From the NCBI GenBank assembly GCA_903924805.1, contig CAIYCZ010000116.1, forward strand, positions 1-5,144: a stretch of DNA of 5,144 nucleotides, given 5' to 3'. The notes beneath the pieces were generated by a model. That model ran no database searches, had not been told where the DNA came from, and saw nothing but the letters and a program-made list of their open reading frames with translations. A program made the translations under genes and the position numbers. Below, one piece after another: positions 1-5,144 of this stretch. Source of the stretch: an uncultured delta proteobacterium (lineage in GTDB: Bacteria; Desulfobacterota; WTBG01; CAIYCZ01). Position 1 is the stretch's first letter, and each line of letters begins with the position of its first letter.

Positions 1-8
1 AAATTAAA

Positions 9-40
9 AGAGAGGCATCTGATTTCTCAGAAGCCTCTCT
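9..40 (-). terminator. Rho-independent terminator, probably bidirectional
   Basis: AGAGAGGC (9-16) pairs perfectly with GCCTCTCT (33-40). After one A-A mismatch an inner stem TCTGA (18-22) / TCAGA (27-31) closes on a TTTC loop, giving 13 pairs in all. Read on the minus strand the stem is followed by TTTTAATTT, which fits termination of the small leftward gene that ends at 67. Read on the plus strand it is followed by TTTGTTT, so it may also stop a rightward transcript entering from outside the window. Confidence 0.8.
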
Positions 41-66
41 TTGTTTATGCTGCTATTAAGCAGGGG

Positions 67-285
67 TTATTTATTTTCAGCGGGAGCAGGTTCACCCTCT
101 TTGGTCTCTTCTGCCTTCTCCTCCTTCTCTGTCTTTTTGTGTTCCTTTTTGTGGTGCTTTTTGTGTTTCATGGTCTTCTCTACCGTGGCCTCTTTATTCT
201 CCGCCGGAACCGGCTCCGGGGTTAATATAACATCTTCTATCAGCCCTTGCGGCACTTCATGCCGGCTGTCAAAGGCCCGCCACAT
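67..285 (-). CDS. Small Lys/Glu/His-rich hypothetical protein (72 aa)
   Basis: I do not recognise a family. Residues 39-60 are almost entirely K, H, E and T, a strongly basic stretch turning acidic after about residue 52, and would be highly charged and probably disordered. The motif EPVPAENK (24-31) recurs as EPAPAENK at the C-terminus (65-72). This duplication spans both halves and favours the long start at 285 over the internal ATG at 171 (Met39, 34-residue product). Neither start has a convincing Shine-Dalgarno, and a TGA lies directly before the 285 ATG, so the frame cannot extend upstream. There is no signal peptide or membrane segment. A good terminator 27 nt after the stop supports a real leftward transcription unit. 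It is divergent from the flavodoxin gene. Role unknown. The biased composition could also arise by chance in a low-complexity stretch. Confidence 0.5.
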   Translation of the reverse strand: MWRAFDSRHEVPQGLIEDVILTPEPVPAENKEATVEKTMKHKKHHKKEHKKTEKEEKAEETKEGEPAPAENK

Positions 286-329
286 TCAGACCGCAAAACC
301 CCTGCCCATATCTTGCGGAGACATTGCTG

Positions 330-358
330 TTGACACACAATTCCCCTCAGCCTATACT
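330..358 (+). promoter_or_regulatory. Sigma70-type promoter of the flavodoxin-fusion gene
   Basis: A perfect -35 hexamer TTGACA (330-335) is followed by a 17-nt spacer and the -10 hexamer TATACT (353-358, five of six consensus matches). Transcription would start near 365, leaving a leader of about 47 nt before the ATG at 412. The gene also has a good ribosome binding site, GAGGG at 398-402, nine nt upstream of the ATG. Near-ideal hexamers and spacing suggest a strong, housekeeping-type promoter. No operator palindrome is obvious around it. Confidence 0.75.
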
Positions 359-411
359 GACCCCATCTCAAAGATACTTTTTATCAATAAAATAAAAGAG
401 GGAAAAACCTG

Positions 412-1422
412 ATGACGCAAAAAAAAGGGCTTATCGCATATGACACACGGTATGGATCAACCGCTGAAGTGGCATACTGGCTGCGTGCACTCATAGGTGA
501 AGACCAGGCTGTGGAGGTAAAAAAATTAGAACAGATACTTACGGTCAAGCCGTATGATTATGTTATTATCGGGAGCTACACCAGGTGGGAAAAATCTTTT
601 AAGCCAACCTATGCTTTTATTAGTAAATTTTATAACGACCTTGCGCAAAAGCAGGTAGCCTACTTTATCACCTCCGGTGAATGTGATGAAACCACGGTCA
701 TGAAAATGCCGGGCAAACCGCCCCACCTGTCATGCGGCAGGAATTATCTGTTTGATCAGCTGGAAAATTTTCCCGCAATTAAACCGGTGACCACGGGAGG
801 TTTTGGCGGCAGGCAGACAACGCCGCTGCTGAACAGAAAAGATTCTTTTTTGATATGGCTTTTAGGAAAAACTATGCCGAAGGATAAAATCGGCTGGGAT
901 GGCCGGGATGTCTGGGAATCTCTCATCCCGGAGCGCGTGGAGGCATTTGCGAATGAGATTCGTCAAAAAATAGTATCATTGCCGCCGCGCAATGACGCTG
1001 CAGCTTATCGAACCTACTGGACCTCGCTCCAGCCGGCAAACCTTGCAGACCCGGCAAAAGCAAAAAATACTGTCAAGCCCTATACCCTGAAACAGGACAC
1101 TTCGAGAGTGCTTCTGTCCCGGTTTCGGATCAGGGGCACACTTGATGATGCAGTTTCACATATTCATGACTGGTCCCGGCAGACGGGTGCAACGCTGAAC
1201 GTGAAGAAAAGGGACTACTATATTCTGTATTACCAGGCGGTAAAAAATTATAACGGCAAAAACAGGGTTATCCATATAGTTGCTGCTCTGTTTCCTGAAG
1301 ACCCTGGCAATGTTCAAATTGCCCTGCGCAATTATGACAGACCGGATCACAGAAAAGGTGTGTCCGAAGATATGACAAAAGCTGAAGAATTCCTCTGCGC
1401 AAACGGCAGAGGATTAAAATAA
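412..1422 (+). CDS. Flavodoxin-domain protein (HemG-like fold) with unassigned C-terminal domain
   Basis: The 336-residue protein begins with a flavodoxin-like domain (about 4-190). It shows strand LIAYDT, then the FMN phosphate-binding loop TRYGST (12-17), then DYVIIGSYTRW (49-59), the pattern of a second strand and loop that contacts flavin. VAYFITSGE (82-90) is a third core strand, and GGFGGR (129-134) precedes the last helix. This pattern resembles the Flavodoxin_5/HemG group more than small electron-transfer flavodoxins. A linker (about 190-225) leads to a C-terminal domain (about 230-336) with predicted helix 244-257 and strands near 262-274 and 286-294; I cannot assign it. Cysteines are at 91, 108 and 329. 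No signal peptide or membrane helix is seen, so it is probably cytoplasmic. It has its own promoter and appears monocistronic. It is likely an FMN-dependent redox protein of unknown substrate. Protoporphyrinogen oxidase is possible but unproven, since the long extra domain is unlike HemG. Confidence 0.85.
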   Translation: MTQKKGLIAYDTRYGSTAEVAYWLRALIGEDQAVEVKKLEQILTVKPYDYVIIGSYTRWEKSFKPTYAFISKFYNDLAQKQVAYFITSGECDETTVMKMPGKPPHLSCGRNYLFDQLENFPAIKPVTTGGFGGRQTTPLLNRKDSFLIWLLGKTMPKDKIGWDGRDVWESLIPERVEAFANEIRQKIVSLPPRNDAAAYRTYWTSLQPANLADPAKAKNTVKPYTLKQDTSRVLLSRFRIRGTLDDAVSHIHDWSRQTGATLNVKKRDYYILYYQAVKNYNGKNRVIHIVAALFPEDPGNVQIALRNYDRPDHRKGVSEDMTKAEEFLCANGRGLK

Positions 1423-1432
1423 CACCATATAG

Positions 1433-1507
1433 CCGTTCTTTCTTCCTGGGGGAGGAAACGGAGTCAAAGCCTGATTATTGATTTTGACAGAAAATAAATC
1501 CGTCCCC
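1433..1507. repeat. Palindromic intergenic element (interrupted hairpin)
   Basis: This lies in the 157-nt spacer between the flavodoxin-fusion gene and the response regulator. ACGGA (1458-1462) followed directly by GTCAAA (1463-1468) pairs with TTTGAC (1483-1488) and, after a 10-nt interruption, with TCCGT (1499-1503). GGGG at 1448-1452 can then pair with CCCC (1504-1507). CCGTT (1433-1437) / AACGG (1457-1461) is a competing local pairing. No T-run follows, so it is not a standard terminator. The arrangement looks like a degraded REP/MITE-type repeat. Copies elsewhere in the genome cannot be tested from here. Confidence 0.4.
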
Positions 1508-1530
1508 TTTTATATTTATACTTTTATAGT
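1484..1530 (+). promoter_or_regulatory. Candidate promoter region of the response regulator
   Basis: A perfect TTGACA lies at 1484-1489. At 18 nt spacing it meets only a weak -10, TTTTAT (1508-1513). Better -10-like hexamers, TATATT (1511-1516), TATACT (1517-1522) and TATAGT (1525-1530), lie further away and lack a matching -35 at 17 nt. An imperfect inverted repeat, TTTATAC (1515-1521) / GTGTAAA (1529-1535), overlaps them and could be an operator. The exact promoter cannot be decided. Translation is well supported by AGGAGA at 1567-1572, seven nt before the ATG. Confidence 0.4.
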
Positions 1531-1579
1531 GTAAACCCCGTTACGGATGATTTAAGAGCATTTAACAGGAGATAGTGCT

Positions 1580-1954
1580 ATGGCCAAGAACAGAATACTG
1601 GTTATTGACGATGAAACGGCCAATGTAGATCTACTCAAGACGCTCATCTCTGCTCATGGCCATGAGGTACTGGTTGCCTATGATGGTTTAGAAGGTCTCA
1701 GGATCGCACGGAACGACCAGCCGGATTTGATTGTTTTAGATTTGATGATTCCCAAGCTGGATGGGTATAAGGTCTGCCGCATGCTTAAGTTTGATAAAAA
1801 ATACAGCATGATCCCCATAATTATCTGCTCTGCCAAAGACCAGGATGAGGATAAAAGGCGGGGCAGAGAAGTGGGGGCAGATGCTTATATAACCAAGCCG
1901 TTTGATCCTTCGGTATTAGTGGATACTATTACGGGATTAATTCAAAATAAATAA
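1580..1954 (+). CDS. Single-domain response regulator (CheY-like receiver)
   Basis: This 124-residue protein is one complete receiver domain with no output domain. All signature residues are present: the acidic pair D10 and D11 for Mg2+ binding, phosphoacceptor D54 in IVLDLMIPKLDG, S84 at the Thr/Ser switch position, and K106 in the cis-Lys-Pro motif ITKPF. It should accept phosphate from a histidine kinase and act through protein contacts, for example in a phosphorelay or on a motility or other target. It carries no DNA-binding region. No kinase is encoded in the window, so it is an orphan here. The start is fixed by a strong AGGAGA (1567-1572) seven nt upstream. It converges on mqnC, whose stop is 50 nt away. 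CheY and Spo0F-type roles cannot be separated from sequence alone. Confidence 0.93.
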   Translation: MAKNRILVIDDETANVDLLKTLISAHGHEVLVAYDGLEGLRIARNDQPDLIVLDLMIPKLDGYKVCRMLKFDKKYSMIPIIICSAKDQDEDKRRGREVGADAYITKPFDPSVLVDTITGLIQNK

Positions 1955-1962
1955 ATTTTTTT

Positions 1963-1997
1963 GAGAACACAGAGCATTCTCTGTGAACTCTGTGGTT
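1963..1997. terminator. Hairpin/repeat between convergent genes, possible bidirectional terminator
   Basis: CACAGAG (1968-1974) pairs with CTCTGTG (1979-1985) across a CATT loop. A second CTCTGTG (1988-1994) directly after it offers an alternative partner, and on the plus strand that arm is followed by GTTTATTTTAT, a modest T-rich tail. The location, nine to 43 nt past the response-regulator stop and just past the mqnC stop, fits a shared terminator. On the minus strand the stem is followed by TTCTC then an A-run, so support for termination in that direction is weak. Confidence 0.5.
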
Positions 1998-2004
1998 TAT
2001 TTTA

Positions 2005-3076
2005 TCAATCGTAGGTCTTTATAATTTTATATGCAGTGTTTCTCTGGGCTGGAATTTTATCTGCACTGCGGATGAGGCTGACCATCTCTTCTTCGCTGAG
2101 GCGATATGAAGCCCCTGCGGCCCGCACCACATTCTCTTCAAGCATAATGCTGCCGAGGTCATTAGCTCCAAAAAACAGCGTGATCTGTCCGATGTCCGGC
2201 CCCTGGGTAACCCAGGAGCCATGAATGTTTTCAATGTTATCAAGATAGATGCGTGAGATGGCAAGAGTCCTGAGATAGTCAAGCGATGACACTTCAGCGC
2301 CTCCCAGGTCCGTATGTGCTGTCTTAAAACTCCAGGGGATAAATGCCCTGAAGCCGCCTGTTGTGTCCTGAAGCGCGCGGATTTTGCTTAAATGTTCTAT
2401 GCGCTCCTCACGGGTTTCCACACTGCCTATCATCATGGTAGCGGTGGTTTTAAGCCCTGTCTGATGGGCAGCCTTCATGACCCCCAGCCACTCTTCGGAA
2501 CTGATTTTGTGGGGACTTATTATGCTTCGCACCCGGTCAGAAAGTATTTCCGCGCCGCCCCCCCGGCAGGGAATCAAGGCCGGCATCACGAAGCTGCCGT
2601 AATACGTCTGCAATTGAAAGATGGGAGACGTTTGCCAGATGGACAATTTCCGGAGGAGAAAATGAATGAATAGAGACGGCACAGCGCTGCTTTATTTTTT
2701 GCAGCACCTCCTGATAATAGCCCAGGGTAAGTGCCGGGTGCAGCCCGCCCTGGAGCATTATCTGGGTTGCTCCAAGGGAAACGGCTTCAGATACTTTTTC
2801 AAGAATTTCATCCGCGGTTAAAAGATAGGCATCGGGGCTTTCCGCATCCCGGTAGAACGCGCAGAACCGGCATCTGCTGGTGCAGATATTGGTGTAGTTT
2901 ATATTCCGGTCAATAATAAACGTTACGACATCCTGTGGGTGAAAGAGGCAGGCGCGCTGCCGGGCAAGGTTCCCCAGGGTCAGGAGGTCGGCCTCGTTGA
3001 AAAGCCTCAGGGCATCATCATCTGTTATCCTGACGCCGTTCCCCACTTTCTTATAAAGAGCCGCCAGCTGACTCAC
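2005..3076 (-). CDS. mqnC: MqnC, cyclic dehypoxanthinyl futalosine synthase (frameshifted)
   Basis: This radical SAM enzyme cyclises dehypoxanthine futalosine in futalosine-type menaquinone synthesis. The N-terminal part carries the 4Fe-4S motif C65-x3-C69-x2-C72 (NICTSRCRFCAFY), followed by QIMLQGGLHP and SLPGG. The C-terminal part carries GGGAEILSDRVR, TATMMIGSVET and GGFRAFIPWSF, all typical of MqnC. The two parts lie in different frames. Seven G at 2558-2564 shift the frame after residue 173, and the first frame ends at TGA 2537-2539 (179 residues). With six G the product is 356 residues, normal for the family. Start is GTG (3074-3076), overlapping the mqnA stop, with GGAG at 3082-3085. 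No other damage is seen, so this is either a sequencing indel or a very recent mutation. The gene is last in the cluster. Confidence 0.9.
2558..2564 (-). other. mqnC: Frameshift site: G7 homopolymer in mqnC
   Basis: The coding strand reads CTGCC, seven G, then CGGCGCGG. Removing one G gives codons for LPGGGAEILS, exactly the conserved family motif. As written the frame becomes LPGGRRGNTF and stops 18 bases later. The related mqnE encodes the same motif (about 4602-4622) with mixed glycine codons and no long G run. Confidence 0.9.
3073..3076 (-). promoter_or_regulatory. mqnA/mqnC GTGA stop-start overlap
   Basis: The mqnC start GTG (3074-3076) and the mqnA stop TGA (3073-3075) share the bases GTGA on the coding strand. 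A Shine-Dalgarno-like GGAG (3082-3085) lies inside the mqnA end, five nt before the GTG. This fits translational coupling of MqnC to MqnA and fixes the GTG as the mqnC start. Confidence 0.8.
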
Positions 3077-3900
3077 GCTATCTCCACAAACTTCAGTTCC
3101 GGAACAATATCAAGTGCGCCTACGGCCTTCGCCCGCTTCAGAAATTCACGGCAGCCCCGCTGGTAGTCTTCTCCAAATTCAAATTTAAGCCCTGCAAAAT
3201 ATCTCTTTAAAAACCGTGCGGGAAAGGGGCTCCATTGCGCCACATCCCGCGCTATGCTGTCAAGCTGCTTCTGGCTCTGCTCCATTGAGCTGATAAACGC
3301 CTTATACACTTTTATCACCAGTTCACGGTGCTGCTGTGCATATGTTCTTCTCACTCCCCAGACTGCATAGACCATCTTTTCTCCGGTAAGTGTCTTCCAT
3401 TCTTCGCCGAGGTCATACATATAAAATTTTTTCGGCTTGACCAATACCCGCAGGGCATCATCTCCAATGAGCAGGGCTGCCTCTGCTTCTATAAACATCT
3501 GGGCAAGGTCCGGAGGGCTCTCAAAATACGCGGGGGTCACACCATATTTTTCCGCAAGGATAATTTTAGTGAGAACCTGTGACGTGGCTGAAGTTCTGGC
3601 AAGGGCAACCGGTTTACCGTCAAGCTGCTCTGCGGGGATCTTGCTCACCAGAAGGATGCTCAGGACTTTTCCGTCCGAGCTGACGGTAAGCCGGGGAAGC
3701 AGCAGCAGGTCATCTGCATGCCTGGCGTATTCGATAACCGGTATCGGGCTTATATCAAGCTCTCCGCGCAGCAGGCGGTTGGAAAGCTCGGTTGGCGTAT
3801 GCTTGCAGAGCTCAATATCAGGCAGTACACCGTTTTTCAAAAGTCCGTAGTACAGCGGCAGGCAGTTGAGAAACTGAATGTGTCCAACACGGGGAAGCAT
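3073..3900 (-). CDS. mqnA: MqnA, chorismate dehydratase (menaquinone biosynthesis)
   Basis: The product is 275 residues, normal for the MqnA/MqnD superfamily with its periplasmic-binding-protein-like two-lobed fold. MqnA dehydrates chorismate to 3-[(1-carboxyvinyl)oxy]benzoate, the first committed step of the futalosine pathway and the substrate of MqnE. Seen features typical of MqnA are VGHIQFLNCLPLYYGL (5-20), LDISPIPVIEYA, SSDGKVLSILLVS, ARTSATS, ALLIGDDALR and the YAVWGVR segment. MqnA rather than MqnD is favoured by the N-terminal FLNCLPLY pattern and by the mqnE and mqnC neighbours. There is no signal peptide, so it is cytosolic. The ATG at 3898-3900 is preceded by AGGTGA (3904-3909). 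It follows mqnE after a 138-nt repeat-bearing spacer and overlaps mqnC by four bases. Confidence 0.93.
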   Translation of the reverse strand: MLPRVGHIQFLNCLPLYYGLLKNGVLPDIELCKHTPTELSNRLLRGELDISPIPVIEYARHADDLLLLPRLTVSSDGKVLSILLVSKIPAEQLDGKPVALARTSATSQVLTKIILAEKYGVTPAYFESPPDLAQMFIEAEAALLIGDDALRVLVKPKKFYMYDLGEEWKTLTGEKMVYAVWGVRRTYAQQHRELVIKVYKAFISSMEQSQKQLDSIARDVAQWSPFPARFLKRYFAGLKFEFGEDYQRGCREFLKRAKAVGALDIVPELKFVEIA

Positions 3901-3918
3901 AGCTCACCTATGATTTCT

Positions 3919-4030
3919 GAAATCCGAATGCAGAATGCGGAATGCTTGGGACTGAGCCGGACTTTCTATCTTCTGTTCTTTGCTTGCTACGAGTCACGGG
4001 GCACGTGCCCCGAGTCACAATCTCTGTGTT
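3919..4030. repeat. Heptamer repeats and GC-rich palindrome in the mqnE-mqnA spacer
   Basis: The 138-nt spacer 3901-4038 holds no gene. It contains three tandem 7-mers, GAATGCA, GAATGCG and GAATGCT (3926-3946), preceded by the related GAAATCC (3919-3925). Further right, GAGTCAC occurs at 3991-3997 and again at 4012-4018. These two copies border a perfect 16-nt palindrome, CGGGGCACGTGCCCCG (3997-4012), itself two 7-mers (GGGGCAC and its reverse complement) plus one base from each flanking copy. CTCTGTGTT at 4022-4030 repeats, inverted, the AACACAGAG at 1966-1974. No T-run follows the palindrome on the minus strand, so it is unlikely to be an intrinsic terminator. Confidence 0.7.
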
Positions 4031-4038
4031 TTCTGTTT

Positions 4039-5136
4039 TCAGTTATATACCCTAATCACCTTATACAGCGTGTCTCTCTCCACCGGGATGTTCCCTGATT
4101 CTTTAATCATCCCAATAAGCGCGGTTTTGGGAATAGCCGTATCTGTGTCTGCCCCGGCTGCATGGGTGATTTTTTCCTCGGTCACCGTGCCATCCAGGTC
4201 ATCAACGCCAAACAAAAGGGAAAGCTGAGCAATCTTCAGCCCCACCATAATCCAGAATGCCTTGATATGACTGAAGTTATCAAGCATCAGGCGTGACACG
4301 GCGTACATTTTCAGTTCCTTATACGCCTGCGGCTTCCGCAATGCATCCATCTGCGTATTGCGCGGATGGAACGGCAGGGGAATAAAAGACTGAAATCCTC
4401 CGGTCTCATCCTGAAGGGCTCTGAGCATGAGGAGGTGGTCAATTACCTCCGCATCTGTTTCAATGTGACCGTAGAGCATGGTGGCGTTTGAGCTGAGCCC
4501 TGTCCGGTGAGCGCAGCGCATTACCGCAAGCCATTCATCCGCCGAGGCCTTCTTGGGACAGAGATCTTCCCGGATGCGTGTGCTGAAAACTTCTGCACCT
4601 CCTCCGGGGAGAGAGCCGAGCCCTGCCTCCTTCAGGCACGCCAGCACCTCTTCAACACTGAAACCGGAAATATCTGAAAAGTATTTTATCTCCACTGCGG
4701 TAAATGCCTGAATATGAATATCCGGAAACTCATCCTTAAGTGTTTGAATGACATGCACATAGTAGCTGAAGGGAAGGTCCGGATGCAGTCCGCTCACGAT
4801 GTGCAGCTCTGTTATGCCTGAAGGGATAGCCATGCGGGCCTTTTCCAGAACCTCTTCTACGGTCATCGTGTATGCACGGGTATCCTCGCGGTTGCAGCTG
4901 AAGGCACAGAATTTACATCGCGATACGCAAATATTGGTAAGGTTTATGTGGCAGTTGACGTTAAAAAACACCCGGTCGCCGGTTGTGCGCTGTTTTACAA
5001 CATGGGCAGCCTCGCCCATGGCAAGAAGGTCTCTTGAGCGCATGAGCGCAAGCCCGTCATCCCGGGAAAGCCGTTCCCCCTGTATGACCTTTTGTGTAAT
5101 GTCTCTCAGATCAATAGATGCCATTCTTGTTACCAC
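4039..5136 (-). CDS. mqnE: MqnE, aminofutalosine synthase (radical SAM)
   Basis: MqnE uses a SAM-derived radical to join the MqnA product to the adenosyl moiety, giving aminofutalosine. The cluster motif C70-x3-C74-x2-C77 sits in NICVSRCKFCAF, followed by the conserved segments IVSGLHPDLPF, GLGSLPGGGAEVFS, NATMLYGHIET and GGFQSFIPLPFHP. TMLYGHIET and PLPFHP separate it from MqnC, which has TMMIGSVET and FIPWSF. Length is about 361-365 residues, normal for the family. The start is uncertain. GTG at 5134-5136 and ATG at 5122-5124 are both possible, neither has a visible Shine-Dalgarno, and the frame is open to the window edge. The ATG (MASIDLRDI) best fits the usual family N-terminus. The stop is TGA at 4039-4041. 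It appears to be the first visible gene of a leftward mqnE-mqnA-mqnC unit whose promoter lies outside the window. Confidence 0.94.
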   Translation of the reverse strand: MVTRMASIDLRDITQKVIQGERLSRDDGLALMRSRDLLAMGEAAHVVKQRTTGDRVFFNVNCHINLTNICVSRCKFCAFSCNREDTRAYTMTVEEVLEKARMAIPSGITELHIVSGLHPDLPFSYYVHVIQTLKDEFPDIHIQAFTAVEIKYFSDISGFSVEEVLACLKEAGLGSLPGGGAEVFSTRIREDLCPKKASADEWLAVMRCAHRTGLSSNATMLYGHIETDAEVIDHLLMLRALQDETGGFQSFIPLPFHPRNTQMDALRKPQAYKELKMYAVSRLMLDNFSHIKAFWIMVGLKIAQLSLLFGVDDLDGTVTEEKITHAAGADTDTAIPKTALIGMIKESGNIPVERDTLYKVIRVYN

Positions 5137-5144
5137 TGCATGTG

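Noticed and set aside
41..412. Rightward open frame of 123 codons ending at the flavodoxin-gene start
   Set aside because: Its Ser/Phe-rich sequence is the antisense of the Lys/Glu-rich small gene, it has no ribosome binding site, and it runs through a near-perfect promoter.
412..1422. Assigning hemG (protoporphyrinogen oxidase)
   Set aside because: The flavodoxin core resembles the HemG group, but the protein is nearly twice as long, has an unassigned C-terminal domain, and no haem gene is adjacent.
1433..1461. Terminator for the flavodoxin-fusion gene
   Set aside because: The CCGTT/AACGG stem is interrupted by an internal bulge and no T-run follows it.
2392..2673. Rightward open frame of 93 codons opposite mqnC
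   Set aside because: Antisense to conserved MqnC sequence, with no recognisable motif and no ribosome binding site. It is a shadow of the real gene.
2005..2682. A separate 225-codon gene for the C-terminal half of MqnC starting at 2682
   Set aside because: Its first 40 or so residues are out-of-frame translation of conserved MqnC sequence. Only the part after the G7 run is real protein, so it is better read as one frameshifted gene.
3437..3850. Rightward open frame of 137 codons opposite mqnA
   Set aside because: Entirely antisense to conserved MqnA motifs, with Ser/Arg-rich low-information sequence.
3919..3946. CRISPR array
   Set aside because: Repeats are 7 nt with no spacers. This is a short tandem repeat.
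3997..4012. Intrinsic terminator after mqnE
   Set aside because: The palindrome is perfect but has essentially no loop and no T-run on the minus strand. The downstream mqn genes are also expected to be co-transcribed.

Overview
The window looks like a chromosomal segment from a Gram-negative-style bacterium of moderate G+C content that makes menaquinone by the futalosine route. Gene style (a futalosine cluster, an orphan receiver protein, a HemG/flavodoxin-like protein, repeat-laden spacers) suggests a Desulfobacterota- or Nitrospirota-like anaerobe, but nothing here fixes the taxon. No rRNA, tRNA, CRISPR array, transposase or phage gene is visible.

Left part (1-1954). A hairpin terminator at 9-40 closes a small leftward gene (67-285) for a Lys/Glu/His-rich protein of 72 residues with a duplicated EPxPAENK motif. 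A near-consensus sigma70 promoter (TTGACA, 17-nt spacer, TATACT; 330-358) then drives a rightward gene (412-1422). That gene encodes a 336-residue protein with an N-terminal flavodoxin domain and an unassigned C-terminal domain. After a 157-nt spacer, which holds a palindromic repeat-like segment and a possible promoter, comes a stand-alone receiver-domain response regulator (1580-1954).

Right part (2005-5144). The convergent leftward cluster is mqnE (aminofutalosine synthase, 4039-5136), mqnA (chorismate dehydratase, 3073-3900) and mqnC (cyclic dehypoxanthinyl futalosine synthase, 2005-3076). mqnA and mqnC overlap by the four bases GTGA. The three enzymes act in the order MqnA, MqnE, then (after a nucleosidase not seen here) MqnC. 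The nucleosidase step, MqnD and the later prenylation and methylation enzymes must be encoded elsewhere.

The most notable oddity is in mqnC. A run of seven G on the coding strand (2558-2564) lies exactly in the conserved LPGGGAE motif and shifts the frame. With six G the gene reads through as an intact 356-residue enzyme. The three intergenic spaces (1423-1579, 1955-2004, 3901-4038) each hold a different short-repeat or palindrome structure, including heptamer arrays between mqnE and mqnA. I found no clearly new multi-gene system. The most open questions are the flavodoxin fusion protein, the mqnC frameshift and the intergenic repeat elements.
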